The notes under the pieces were generated by a model. It saw nothing but the letters and a program-made list of their open reading frames with translations. It ran no database searches and had not been told where the DNA came from. A DNA stretch of 54,418 bases from Pseudoalteromonas luteoviolacea (GTDB lineage Bacteria; Pseudomonadota; Gammaproteobacteria; Enterobacterales; Alteromonadaceae): the NCBI RefSeq assembly GCF_021654285.1, contig NZ_JAKFZS010000034.1, positions 1-54,418 of the forward strand. Reading direction: 5' to 3'. Numbering within the stretch: position 1 is the stretch's first letter; the number at the start of each line of letters is the position of its first letter. Made by a program: the position numbers and the translations under genes. Of the stretch, positions 14,411 through 23,175 are shown piece after piece.

Positions 14411-16173
14411 TAAGCTGCCATTCCTACAGAAGTTTGACGGCCTGATGCATTACCGTCTAAAGGTTCAAATTTCATTGCATGCATAATTGCCCACGCTATA
14501 TCAGCATGCCCAGTTGATTCAGTTCTATTTGTTGCGTATGTGATGGCATCGCCAACTACTTTACGACGAATATTAATAAACGAGCTTGCTATTGATACGG
14601 CATCTTTATCAAATTCGAAGCGACGATTTTTAATAACGTTCAGTGCTTTGATCACCATTTGGTTTTTAATGATGGGGTTGTAATGAATGGGTTCAGCATT
14701 GGGGAAAAACTTAGAAATCAATTCCCAAACCCCGTAACCCATACCGGTTGTGTCTACGCCAATATGTTGCACGTTATAACGTTCGGTGAGTTCTTTGATT
14801 TCTCGTGCCATGGCTTCAAAATCATTACCGCTCAAATCAATAGACTCAAGTAGCCTGAACTTTTCGCCAGGTTTCATAGGCAAGCTCAATACAGCTACAA
14901 AGGCTTTATCACCATAGCGGGCAGGGTCAAAACCGATAACAACGGGTTTGAGTCCAAAAGGTCGCTCATAATCAAGGTCGAAGTCATCCCACTTGCTTGA
15001 GTCGCCGACACAGGCCATGAGTTGCTTCAGATTAAATGCGCTGTGCGCATCATCAATGAACTTACACATGAACAGGTTATCGAACTCATCTTGTGAGTAT
15101 TCATTCTCAAGGACTTCTATATCAATTCTGTCAAAGCCGCTCTCTACAACATCATGCACTGTTAGCATTTGTCGCCAAATACCGTCGTCGCATTCTAGAC
15201 CATTTTTAAGTGCCTTATGGCTGACGTTTACAGCAAACTCAGGATCATTACACGCCTTGGTTTTACGGTACCACTTGCCATTCCAGTGATCATACGCTTC
15301 ATGAGAAGTAACGGAAGGTGTGCTGAAATAAGTAATACGAAGATGTTTATGTGTTGCCATTGCTTGAGCAAGACTTCTAAGTGTTTTGTATTTAGGTATC
15401 CAAAACACCTCATCAATATACAAATCACCACTTTCAGATTGTGCCGTTCTAGCATTAGTAGACTTGAAAATTAGCTTTACTGTTTTGCCGCCTTTTAGTG
15501 TAAGCACCATCGGTGATCCAGTTAATTCGATTCCAAAGTGTTCGTGTACGAGTGAAATAATATTGGCTTTGAACACTTCGGCCTGGTCGCGCGAAGCAGA
15601 TATGAAAATCTTATTTCGCCCATTTACCACGGCATCATAAAACGCTTCAAATGAGAAAAAGAACGTCGCGCCTATTTGACGTGGTTTTAATATAAACCTT
15701 GCTCGATGGTCTTGGTTTTCAAACCAGTGAAGTTGGTGGGGATATAATAGCTTTTCTTTCAGTTCGTCCAGCATTTCAACTGTTATGCTAGAGCAATCAT
15801 TTTTCTTTTTCTTCTTCTTTTTTCGACCGTGTTCGTTAGTACCGTTGCTTTCGTTAGATGCTCTTTGCTTTGATGTGGGGACTAATTTACTTTTATTAAG
15901 CTGACAAAGTTGACGGGTACAGAACTCTAGCTCTTTATAGTCAGATTCATTTTTATCAACCTTATCGACTAGTTGGTTTATTTTTTTGCTGAAGGCCATC
16001 TCAGCAGAGTAGCTTGGACACATATCTGCCCACTTTCCATCTTCTGCCCAGCGTCGAACTGTGCGCGGACTTGGCATATCAGGGAGCTCAGCAATTTCAT
16101 CAAATGTGTAACCCTGCACAACGTATAAATCTTGCGCAAGTTTTCGGACTTCCGGCCCGTATTTTGGCTGCAT
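14410..16173 (-). CDS. P: terminase large (ATPase) subunit, gpP
   Basis: 587 residues from ATG 16173, chosen because AAGGA lies 7-8 bases upstream; an in-frame ATG at 16197 has no such site. Domains in order: N-terminal HTH (MPSPRTVRRWAEDGKW), a lysine run of seven residues in the linker, the ATPase with the P2-type A motif KPRQIGATFFF and Walker B DLYIDEVFW, then an RNase-H-like part starting VIGFDPARYGD. The product packages DNA with gpM. It is divergent from the scaffold gene across a 166-bp late-promoter region. Confidence 0.93.
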   Translation of the reverse strand: MQPKYGPEVRKLAQDLYVVQGYTFDEIAELPDMPSPRTVRRWAEDGKWADMCPSYSAEMAFSKKINQLVDKVDKNESDYKELEFCTRQLCQLNKSKLVPTSKQRASNESNGTNEHGRKKKKKKKNDCSSITVEMLDELKEKLLYPHQLHWFENQDHRARFILKPRQIGATFFFSFEAFYDAVVNGRNKIFISASRDQAEVFKANIISLVHEHFGIELTGSPMVLTLKGGKTVKLIFKSTNARTAQSESGDLYIDEVFWIPKYKTLRSLAQAMATHKHLRITYFSTPSVTSHEAYDHWNGKWYRKTKACNDPEFAVNVSHKALKNGLECDDGIWRQMLTVHDVVESGFDRIDIEVLENEYSQDEFDNLFMCKFIDDAHSAFNLKQLMACVGDSSKWDDFDLDYERPFGLKPVVIGFDPARYGDKAFVAVLSLPMKPGEKFRLLESIDLSGNDFEAMAREIKELTERYNVQHIGVDTTGMGYGVWELISKFFPNAEPIHYNPIIKNQMVIKALNVIKNRRFEFDKDAVSIASSFINIRRKVVGDAITYATNRTESTGHADIAWAIMHAMKFEPLDGNASGRQTSVGMAA

Positions 16174-16239
16174 CCTGCATTCCTTCTTTCTAGTCATACA
16201 GGCAGTTTAAGGGCTAAAAAACACCATTTCTGTAACTTC

Positions 16240-16286
16240 AATTCCTAGAAATTCCTAAAACGCAAATCTAGGAATTTTCAGGAATT
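16240..16286. promoter_or_regulatory. symmetric AATTCCT/AGGAATT double dyad between late operons
   Basis: Two AATTCCT units (16240-16246, 16250-16256) are mirrored by two AGGAATT units (16270-16276, 16280-16286); units in each pair start 10 bp apart and the whole is symmetric about 16263. It lies in the only gap between the divergent P and O operons, where P2 has its Ogr-dependent late promoters. A dimer-of-dimers bound here could control both operons. Confidence 0.7.
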
Positions 16287-16363
16287 AAACAGTTAGAAAA
16301 TATAAAAAAACAGGTGCAAACTGCAATCAAGTTGAAGGAACGAACAATTTAAACGGGTAAAAC

Positions 16364-17266
16364 ATGCCAGGTCAATTACGCACAATTCCTCTAGCAATCG
16401 CGGCAGTTGGTTTAACTGTTGATGGTAGGGAAATAGATGAGAAAGACATTGACGACATTGTAGATACATACAACCTAAAAAAGTATGGTGCTCGCATCAA
16501 TATTGACCACTATGGAGATTGGTCCGGTTGGAAATCTGATGCATTGTCTTCGGTCAAATTAAATGGTGGCATGCTTGGCGATGTAATTGAAGTTAGCAAA
16601 GAAAAAAATAGCGATGGCGTATATGTATTGAAAGCAGTTCTGGCTCCAAATGCGAGTTTTGTACAGCTTAATCAAGCGGATCAGCACGTGTATTTTTCGA
16701 TAGAGATTGACCGTAATTTTATGGACACTGGCAAAACATATTTAACGGGTTTAGCTGTTACAGATTATCCGGCTAGCACTTACACATCCAGAGCCAAGTT
16801 TAGTAAAAATGGCAGCGAAAACATGGACGTTTCTTTTCTTCGCGCCGACCTTGGTTTGCATAGCCAAGAAGGCAAGCCACTTAAAAAGCCATTTTTTAAA
16901 AGCATATTCAACAAGGACGAAACAATGCCATTAACCAAAGAAGATAAAGCGGACATCGGGCAATCTGTAGCGGATGCTCTTAATCCAATATTTACGCAGC
17001 TAAGCAACTCCATTAACGATTTTGCTAAAAAAGATGAGCAGGGCGGCTCAGGTGGCCAACAGGATGAAGGCCAAGGCAGTGATGCCAATAACAACGAGCT
17101 GATGGAACAGCTCACCCAACTAAATACAAAGTTTGAAGAACAAAGCGGAGAGTTTAAAGCGCTCAAAGATGAATTCAACAAGCTTTCAACAACAGAGTCT
17201 GACGACACAACCGTTACGGATGATGAGCCAACAGGTAATGATGGCAAGTATAAGAACTTACTTTAA
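16364..17266 (+). CDS. O: capsid scaffold and protease (gpO)
   Basis: 300 residues, near the P2 gpO length of 284. The N-terminal serine-protease part shows Asp20, His49 (INIDHY) and Ser112 (YFSIEI), in positions close to the Asp19/His48/Ser107 triad of P2 gpO. The C-terminal half is acidic, glutamine-rich and coiled-coil-like, the scaffolding part. The protein shapes the procapsid and cleaves itself, capsid and portal. First gene of the rightward late operon. Confidence 0.92.
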   Translation: MPGQLRTIPLAIAAVGLTVDGREIDEKDIDDIVDTYNLKKYGARINIDHYGDWSGWKSDALSSVKLNGGMLGDVIEVSKEKNSDGVYVLKAVLAPNASFVQLNQADQHVYFSIEIDRNFMDTGKTYLTGLAVTDYPASTYTSRAKFSKNGSENMDVSFLRADLGLHSQEGKPLKKPFFKSIFNKDETMPLTKEDKADIGQSVADALNPIFTQLSNSINDFAKKDEQGGSGGQQDEGQGSDANNNELMEQLTQLNTKFEEQSGEFKALKDEFNKLSTTESDDTTVTDDEPTGNDGKYKNLL

Positions 17267-17276
17267 GGACAACTAA

Positions 17277-18311
17277 ATGCGTACAACTACTGAACAAACA
17301 TTCAATGAAATATGTAGTGCAATTGCTGAAACCTATGGTGTTGCTGATATTTCGGAAAATTTTGCAGTTGAAGCAACAATAGAACAACGATTGTACGACG
17401 CAGTATATGAAACTTCTGAGTTCTTATTGAAGATAAATCATGCGCTTGTGGATGATCTTGTTGGGCAGTCTGTTTTTATGAGTGCTAGCTCAGGGGTAAC
17501 TGGTAGAGCAGGCGTAGAAAAAGATGATACGAAAGAGCGTCAAACGCGTGATGTGTCAAACTTAACGCCTCGCGAATATCGCTGTTTTCCTGAAGAAGTA
17601 GATGTGCATCTAACCTGGAATAAAATGGATGCCTGGGCAAAATTTCCTGACTTTCATATACGCTATAGAGGGCATGTAAACGAGCAAAAAGCCCTAGACA
17701 TAATCAAGATCGGTTGGCACGGGACATTTGTAGCCGATACGACTGATAAAGATAAGTACCCACTTGGTGAAGACGTCAATATTGGTTGGTTACAACTGGT
17801 GAGACGTGATGCCCCAGAGCGAGCCTTGAAAGATGGAGAAGCCTCTGGAGTTATCAAAATCGGTGCAGACGGCGATTATGAAAATCTTGATAGCGCTGTG
17901 TATGACTTAACCCAAGGTATCCCTTTACATAAGCGTGTTGGTCTTGTTGCCATAATTGGCGACGAGCTAATTGCCAAAGATAAAGGTAAGCAATACGCGA
18001 AAAATGCTCATACACCAAGCGAGAAAGGTAAAATTGAACTTGCTCAAGTTATTGATACTTATGGAGGATTACCAAGTTTTCAGGTTTCGTTCTTTCCTCC
18101 TCGTGGAATCTTAGTTACCAGTTTTGACAACTTGAGTCACTATGTTCAATCGGGATCAACACGTAAAAGCACAGAAAACAATGCAAAGAGAAAGCGTGTT
18201 GAAGACTACGAGTCCCGCAACGCCTGTTACTACGTCGAAGATTTGGAAAAAATTATCTTTATTGAAGATACCTCTGTGAAATTTAAAGAAAAAGACGGTA
18301 CTTGGGCATAA
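17277..18311 (+). CDS. N: major capsid protein (gpN)
   Basis: 344 residues, similar to P2 gpN (357). It follows the scaffold gene by 10 bp with AAGGACAA upstream. Family-like stretches are the N-terminal helices ending LVGQSVFMSASSGVTGRAG and a C-terminal VEDYESRNACYYVEDLEKI. Expected to be processed by gpO during head maturation. Intact. Confidence 0.92.
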   Translation: MRTTTEQTFNEICSAIAETYGVADISENFAVEATIEQRLYDAVYETSEFLLKINHALVDDLVGQSVFMSASSGVTGRAGVEKDDTKERQTRDVSNLTPREYRCFPEEVDVHLTWNKMDAWAKFPDFHIRYRGHVNEQKALDIIKIGWHGTFVADTTDKDKYPLGEDVNIGWLQLVRRDAPERALKDGEASGVIKIGADGDYENLDSAVYDLTQGIPLHKRVGLVAIIGDELIAKDKGKQYAKNAHTPSEKGKIELAQVIDTYGGLPSFQVSFFPPRGILVTSFDNLSHYVQSGSTRKSTENNAKRKRVEDYESRNACYYVEDLEKIIFIEDTSVKFKEKDGTWA

Positions 18312-18321
18312 AACAATATTT

Positions 18322-18341
18322 GCCGCTTGGTGACAAGCGGC
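18322..18341 (+). promoter_or_regulatory. intercistronic hairpin between N and M
   Basis: GCCGCTT, a six-base loop and AAGCGGC form a 7-bp stem in the 52-bp gap after the capsid gene, without a following T run. It could stabilise capsid mRNA or cause partial termination, so that capsid is made in excess of gpM. Confidence 0.55.
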
Positions 18342-18363
18342 ATCAGATAAGGAGTGTATTTAA

Positions 18364-19116
18364 ATGAGCCTAGTTAAAAAAGCATTGGCTAAATCAAATG
18401 ATATTGTAGCTGAAAGCACACAACCTTTAGTCGCGGATGAACCTCCTAAAGCAAAACCGCAAGAGACAGCAACAAAGCAAACTGACTACAAGTTTTTTGA
18501 AATAGCATTGAGTGCTGACTTGGCTCAACTAAAAACATTCAAAGATATTGCAGACAAAGCAGACTATAAAGCAACAGCGTTAGAGAAAAACGATTATCTA
18601 GATTATCTAAAAACTTATCGTATCAAGGGTGAAAACCATCCTAATCGTGTCCTTGCATGGGTGTTTATTTGGCTAGTCGATCTTAAGCGTTGGAACCAAG
18701 TTTTAGATTTATTTCCAACGTTAGTGGAGCAAAAGCAGCCATTACCAAAGCAATTTAAAACGTCAGACTGGGCGACTTTCTTAGTTGACCAAATATACGA
18801 TGATGCAAATTGGTACCTAAACAATAAGCGCAAGCCAGATAAGCATGCACATACAGCTTTCATCCTAGCAAGAATCATTGACGTGGTAAAAGACCATGAC
18901 TGGACAGGACGCGAAATCGCAGGCGGCAAGTTGTACGCCATTGCTATGAAGCTGGAAGCAGCACAAAACAACTTTGGTAATGCCATTCGTTATGGTCGGC
19001 TTGCTCAGCAAATCAATGATAAAGCGGGCGTTAAAACACTACTTGAAAAGCTTGAAAAGAAATACAGCTCAGATGAGCTAAAAGAAACGACTCAATCGCA
19101 GCCGCAGGAAGCTTAG
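18364..19116 (+). CDS. M: terminase endonuclease subunit (gpM)
   Basis: 250 residues, the usual gpM length. The central part (NRVLAWVFIWLVDLKRWNQV, then DWATFLVDQIYDDANWYL) matches the P2 M-family pattern. With gpP it recognises and cuts cos and starts packaging. ATG 18364 is preceded by AAGGAG. The N-terminus is a low-complexity, alanine/proline-rich linker. Confidence 0.88.
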   Translation: MSLVKKALAKSNDIVAESTQPLVADEPPKAKPQETATKQTDYKFFEIALSADLAQLKTFKDIADKADYKATALEKNDYLDYLKTYRIKGENHPNRVLAWVFIWLVDLKRWNQVLDLFPTLVEQKQPLPKQFKTSDWATFLVDQIYDDANWYLNNKRKPDKHAHTAFILARIIDVVKDHDWTGREIAGGKLYAIAMKLEAAQNNFGNAIRYGRLAQQINDKAGVKTLLEKLEKKYSSDELKETTQSQPQEA

Positions 19117-19181
19117 CTTACTTTGTTTCACTAGATAACATTTGTAAGTCTAAGCCTATCCTGCACCCAATAGGAGGGGTT

Positions 19182-19619
19182 ATGAATATTAGCAATATGC
19201 CAATGGCCGATCAGAAAATGCATAACATTGTGGTGCCAGGTGATGGATATTATCCAGATTTGGAAACTGCATTTTTTATAAAACGCTATGCGATCCCCTC
19301 TGAAATCGCGAACGACGAAACAACGTTAGTGAGCATTTTAAAAGAGTCACGGGCACAAGTGGATTTTGAGATTAAAACAGCACCTCTATCAAATGGAACA
19401 CCACTTGATGCGCAGCAAGTAATTTTTTATAAAGCGGCAGTTTACAACTTGGCTAAGTCTAAAAGTCTTGTGTCAAAACTGAGCACTACACATAGGGAAC
19501 GAGCTAATGCACAAGTAGAACAAGCGTCAGACAATCTTGAATTTTGGCACAGTGAGTACCGAAATAATATTAATTTGCTACAGGCATTGAGTCCGAATAT
19601 ATCGGCTGAGTTGATATGA
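19182..19619 (+). CDS. L: head completion/stabilisation protein (gpL)
   Basis: 145 residues. A strong AGGAGGGG site precedes ATG 19182. The family pattern YYPDLETAFFIKRYAIPSEI near residue 25 is visible. In P2, gpL fills the connector below the portal after packaging. It overlaps the next gene by 4 bp. Confidence 0.85.
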   Translation: MNISNMPMADQKMHNIVVPGDGYYPDLETAFFIKRYAIPSEIANDETTLVSILKESRAQVDFEIKTAPLSNGTPLDAQQVIFYKAAVYNLAKSKSLVSKLSTTHRERANAQVEQASDNLEFWHSEYRNNINLLQALSPNISAELI

Positions 19620-20086
19620 AAAGCAAACTAGATCAGCTAAACGATTTTTTGAAGTCTGCCCAATATCAGGGGCGGTTGCTGGCAAATCCAGAGGCGTTTG
19701 ATTGCTGGACGGAGGGCGGGAAAGTTGAACCATGCTCAAAACGACAAAATGGTGATGGGATCATTGCTGCACGGTTCGTGTATCAAGGAACGATTTCTAT
19801 TAATCCATGTTATGCGCCATCAGCGCTTGTAAGTACGTTTGTCGCATGTTGGATGCAAGAGCATTGTGGGAAGTATGACAGTGAACGCTTTGAATTTTCC
19901 AACGATTTGAACGATGACAATTCGTCTGACTTTGAGCTCACAATTGCTGAGTTACACGAAGATATTGAGCTTGTACTTACTGAAAATGCGCCGTTTGTAA
20001 TAGGAAAGCAAAAGTATGATTTTGGTGAATCGAGCCTATGGATTGCTGAGCAATTCAAATTAGATGCGACTGTGGTAAGTGCTTAA
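19616..20086 (+). CDS. R: tail completion protein R-like
   Basis: 156 residues with the P2 gpR pattern: YQGTISINPCYAPSALVSTFVACWM in the middle and an acidic C-terminal part. It joins tail tube and head connector. It overlaps gpL by 4 bp upstream and the S gene by 8 bp downstream, as in P2, indicating translational coupling. Confidence 0.82.
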   Translation: MKSKLDQLNDFLKSAQYQGRLLANPEAFDCWTEGGKVEPCSKRQNGDGIIAARFVYQGTISINPCYAPSALVSTFVACWMQEHCGKYDSERFEFSNDLNDDNSSDFELTIAELHEDIELVLTENAPFVIGKQKYDFGESSLWIAEQFKLDATVVSA

Positions 20087-20708
20087 CGTTCATTTTGACG
20101 AAGGCCAAAGCATTGAGCAACTGGAGTTCTTGATGTTAAAGCCGCAAAAGCGGCGCAACATTTTAAGATCGGTTATTCGTGATGTGCGTAAATCATCACG
20201 AAAACGAATACAAAAAGAGCAAAGCTTATCTGGTCAAAGCTGGCAAGCACGAGCAAATGGTAAAAAGAAGAAAATGCTCGTGAAGTTGAAAAAGCATATG
20301 CAAATTAGGTTTGGCCCGAATAGAGCTAGTGTGTATTTCAAAAGTCCGTTAGTAGCTAAAACAGCGGCGGCACATCAACAAGGTGCAACGCTAGAGTACA
20401 CGCCTCGCAAATCGGGCAACCAGAATAAAGACGGTATGGCAACCAAGAGACAAGCAATTGCATTGAGAAATGCGGGCTACAAAATCCCAAGAAATAGGGG
20501 CAAAGGCTCTAAAAAGCCATCGTTGAAGTGGATACAAGCGAACCTGACGCAGAATCAAGCTGGGTTCATTTTACGAGAATTAAAGGGTGGCTCAGGTAAG
20601 AGCAAATGGCAGATTGATTTGCCCGCCCGCTCATTTTTGGGCGAGTCTGAAAAAGAGTTTAGAGATCACAAAAGTTTTATCTTAAACAAAGCCATGCAAG
20701 TGGCGTAA
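20079..20708 (+). CDS. S: virion morphogenesis protein S-like
   Basis: 209 residues from GTG 20079, overlapping the R gene. Very basic, with the virion-morphogenesis pattern in the N-terminal third (VIRDVRKSSRKRIQKEQSLSGQ). P2 gpS acts in tail completion. This version is longer than P2 gpS (150), as in HP1/K139-type phages. Confidence 0.82.
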   Translation: MLNVHFDEGQSIEQLEFLMLKPQKRRNILRSVIRDVRKSSRKRIQKEQSLSGQSWQARANGKKKKMLVKLKKHMQIRFGPNRASVYFKSPLVAKTAAAHQQGATLEYTPRKSGNQNKDGMATKRQAIALRNAGYKIPRNRGKGSKKPSLKWIQANLTQNQAGFILRELKGGSGKSKWQIDLPARSFLGESEKEFRDHKSFILNKAMQVA

Positions 20709-20717
20709 GGACAAATT

Positions 20718-21812
20718 ATGGCACAGGGAAGAGTTTCCGTTGCTGCATTGCAAACAGGCGGCGGAGCGGTAAAAGAAGTTGAGCGGTCAGTTTTATTCAT
20801 CGGCGAAGCGCCAGAGCGCAACGGGCAAATTCACCCGATTAATGCACAAAGCGATTTTGACGTGCTTTTCGGTGAATCGGAATCGCCACTCAAAACACAA
20901 ATAAAAGCATGGCAGCGCAATGGTGACGATTTAGTGAGTGGCTACGCGATTTCACACGGGGCCGGTGACAACATTCATGCATTAATTGACAAAGCAATGG
21001 ATCAGGATGTGAGCCCTGAACTCATTGTTGTCTGTACACCTGTGACGGGAAAAGCTGAAGTCGAAGCCTACCAAGCCAAAATGCTCGAAATCTTAGCGGG
21101 TTATGCTCGGTTTATTCGTTGTTTAGTTGCAGCGCCTGGTCTTTCTAGCAATCAATCGTGGAGTGAATTAGTCACAGCTCTAAAACCATTGATTGACGGC
21201 GTAGCCGCTGATCGTGTTGGTGTTGTCCCGCTGTTATTTGGTGACGAACTTGGCGCACTGGTTGGGCGTTTATGTAAACGCTCAGTAACCATTGCAGATA
21301 GCCCAATGCGGACACAAACGGGTGCTATGTCACTAATGCCATTGCCAACAGATAAAAATGGCGACCCCTTGACCAATTCAATCACTGCCGCGTTAGACAG
21401 TGCCAGGTTCAGTTGCACTCAATTTTATGCGGATTTTGATGGGGTTTATTTTGGTGACGCCAATTTACTCGATGCTGAAGGGGGCGATTATCAACGGTTG
21501 GAAAACGCCCGTATTGTTGACATGGCCGCACGACAAGTGCGCATAAGAGCGATTTATGAAATCAAGAATCGCCAACTTAATAATAGCCCTACGGGTATTG
21601 CTTACGGCAAGCGCAGATTAGGAAAACCGCTACTCGATATGAGTAAGTCGGTGAACTTGGGTGCTGATAAATTCCCCGGCTTAATTGATGCACCCACTGA
21701 TGACAGCATTGGCTTGACCTTTTTAAACGAAACAACGTTGCAGGTCACTCTAAAAGTGAAGCCAATACAATCACCTAATACAATCATCGTCGGCATTATG
21801 CTCGACAGATAA
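20718..21812 (+). CDS. tail sheath protein (DUF2586 type)
   Basis: 364 residues. The order (after S, before the tube gene), size and the pattern starting GRVSVAALQTGGG with VERSVLFIG fit the DUF2586 sheath of HP1/K139-type phages rather than P2 FI. It forms the contractile sheath around the tube. AAGGACA precedes ATG 20718. Confidence 0.83.
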   Translation: MAQGRVSVAALQTGGGAVKEVERSVLFIGEAPERNGQIHPINAQSDFDVLFGESESPLKTQIKAWQRNGDDLVSGYAISHGAGDNIHALIDKAMDQDVSPELIVVCTPVTGKAEVEAYQAKMLEILAGYARFIRCLVAAPGLSSNQSWSELVTALKPLIDGVAADRVGVVPLLFGDELGALVGRLCKRSVTIADSPMRTQTGAMSLMPLPTDKNGDPLTNSITAALDSARFSCTQFYADFDGVYFGDANLLDAEGGDYQRLENARIVDMAARQVRIRAIYEIKNRQLNNSPTGIAYGKRRLGKPLLDMSKSVNLGADKFPGLIDAPTDDSIGLTFLNETTLQVTLKVKPIQSPNTIIVGIMLDR

Positions 21813-21822
21813 GGAGATCAAG

Positions 21823-22275
21823 ATGACTAGAAAAGTGCTCGGCGGAAAGGATTTCGATTGTTTCGTTGGTAATTCGATGATTATCGTTTCTGAAGCTTCT
21901 GTAAAGATCACCGATGGTCGGAAAGTTACAACTACTCGCGGTGTACCCAATGGAATTGTAGATGGTCCCGTAGAAGCAGAGGTTACGCTCAAACTGAATC
22001 ATGAAAACTTCTTGATATTACAAGCTCATGCTCAGCAAGCCGGTAGTTGGAAGTCGATTGAACCCATTGATATTTCTTTTACTGCAAGCGTTGCCGCAGG
22101 TGATATGGTTGTTGACGTTTTTGGCTGCGCACCTCAACTGGAAGAGTTGTTAAATATTAAAGCAGAAGGTGGTGAAGAGAATACGTTCTCAATCAAGTGT
22201 CTTGTTACCTCGAAAGATTTTGTGCATATCAACGGAGTGCCTTATCTAACGTCTGACGAAGTAAGGAACCTATAA
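21823..22275 (+). CDS. tail tube protein (DUF2597 type)
   Basis: 150 residues, beta-rich, following the sheath by 10 bp with AAGGAGA. It has the DUF2597-like layout beginning TRKVLGGKDFDCFVG. This is the place of FII in P2; the product should form the inner tube. It shares one base with the next gene. Confidence 0.8.
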   Translation: MTRKVLGGKDFDCFVGNSMIIVSEASVKITDGRKVTTTRGVPNGIVDGPVEAEVTLKLNHENFLILQAHAQQAGSWKSIEPIDISFTASVAAGDMVVDVFGCAPQLEELLNIKAEGGEENTFSIKCLVTSKDFVHINGVPYLTSDEVRNL

Positions 22276-22910
22276 TGTTAGCGCTTAGCAAGATAACAAC
22301 TGATGCGCTACTTGAAACGATGACGGCGAGCAAATTCAAGGTATTTGAAGGCGAACTCAATTTGAACATCATCGGCGTGCGTGCAGCAAATACGCGTGCA
22401 AACACATTCAATGATGTGATCTGTGTACTGTATCAACAAGACAAAAAGTGGCAGTTAAAACTGTATAAAGCCACAACCGATGCGGGTACATATTGGCGCA
22501 AAAACCCAATGAACATTGACGGCACAGCCGTACTGGTGCCTGGTCAACATCGTAGCTTATGGAAACTCGGCTATCACCAAGGTAAATACCGTGCACTTGT
22601 ACAAAACAAGCCAGTGATCGTACTCAGGGACAATGACAAAAATGACGAGATTGAAACTGATTACCGAAGCGTTGAGTTACAAGAGGGCTATTTTGGCATC
22701 AATTGTCATCGAGCCAGTGCGCATATTGAATCAAAGCGAGTGGATAAGTGGTCCGCTGGGTGCCAAGTATTTGCAAATCCCAATGAGTATAACGAATTTA
22801 TTGAACTTTGTGTTCACTCTGCTGCTAGCTATGGCAACACTTTCAGCTATACGCTATTGGATCAAAATCAACTACAAGGACAGAAAAGCAATGAAAAACA
22901 TGAAAATTGA
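22275..22910 (+). CDS. predicted cell-wall-active enzyme (L,D-transpeptidase-like)
   Basis: 211 residues. The C-terminal part has an H...SxGC pattern: His145 in FGINCHRAS and Cys163 in DKWSAGCQVF, the signature layout of YkuD-type L,D-transpeptidases and related phage peptidoglycan enzymes. There is no signal peptide or membrane segment. No other endolysin is evident in the phage, so this may be the lysis enzyme that works with the holin; alternatively it is a tail-associated murein hydrolase, given its place between tube and tape measure. The functional reading is inference. Confidence 0.55.
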   Translation: MLALSKITTDALLETMTASKFKVFEGELNLNIIGVRAANTRANTFNDVICVLYQQDKKWQLKLYKATTDAGTYWRKNPMNIDGTAVLVPGQHRSLWKLGYHQGKYRALVQNKPVIVLRDNDKNDEIETDYRSVELQEGYFGINCHRASAHIESKRVDKWSAGCQVFANPNEYNEFIELCVHSAASYGNTFSYTLLDQNQLQGQKSNEKHEN

Positions 22911-23175
22911 AGTATCACACGGCGAAATCGATTACGAGTTTTTGGTCACTGCTCAGAAATACAATAAATACATTAATAGTGTGACACCGACAAACAAAAT
23001 TCAGCCTGCCATAAATTTCTTAATGAGCGTGGTTAAAAAGGAACAGTGCGACCAGCTAAAACAGTTACTTGAATTACCTGGTGCGGCGCTTCATCTGGTG
23101 GGGGCAATCATTGAAGACTACCAGCCTGAGTTTAATTTTACAGTAAAGAAATCGAGCGTCGAGCAAGAAGAATAA
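22891..23175 (+). CDS. tail assembly chaperone (gpE position)
   Basis: 94 residues from ATG 22891 (AAGGA 10 bases upstream; ATG 22900 is an alternative). The frame is open back to 22633, but that part overlaps the preceding gene. It lies between tube and tape measure genes, where tail chaperones sit, and its 3' end overlaps an open -1 frame, as in P2 E/E' and lambda G/GT. Confidence 0.7.
   Translation: MKNMKIEVSHGEIDYEFLVTAQKYNKYINSVTPTNKIQPAINFLMSVVKKEQCDQLKQLLELPGAALHLVGAIIEDYQPEFNFTVKKSSVEQEE

Noticed and set aside
15386..15640. Frames antisense to the terminase gene
   Set aside because: Terminase motifs are continuous on the other strand.
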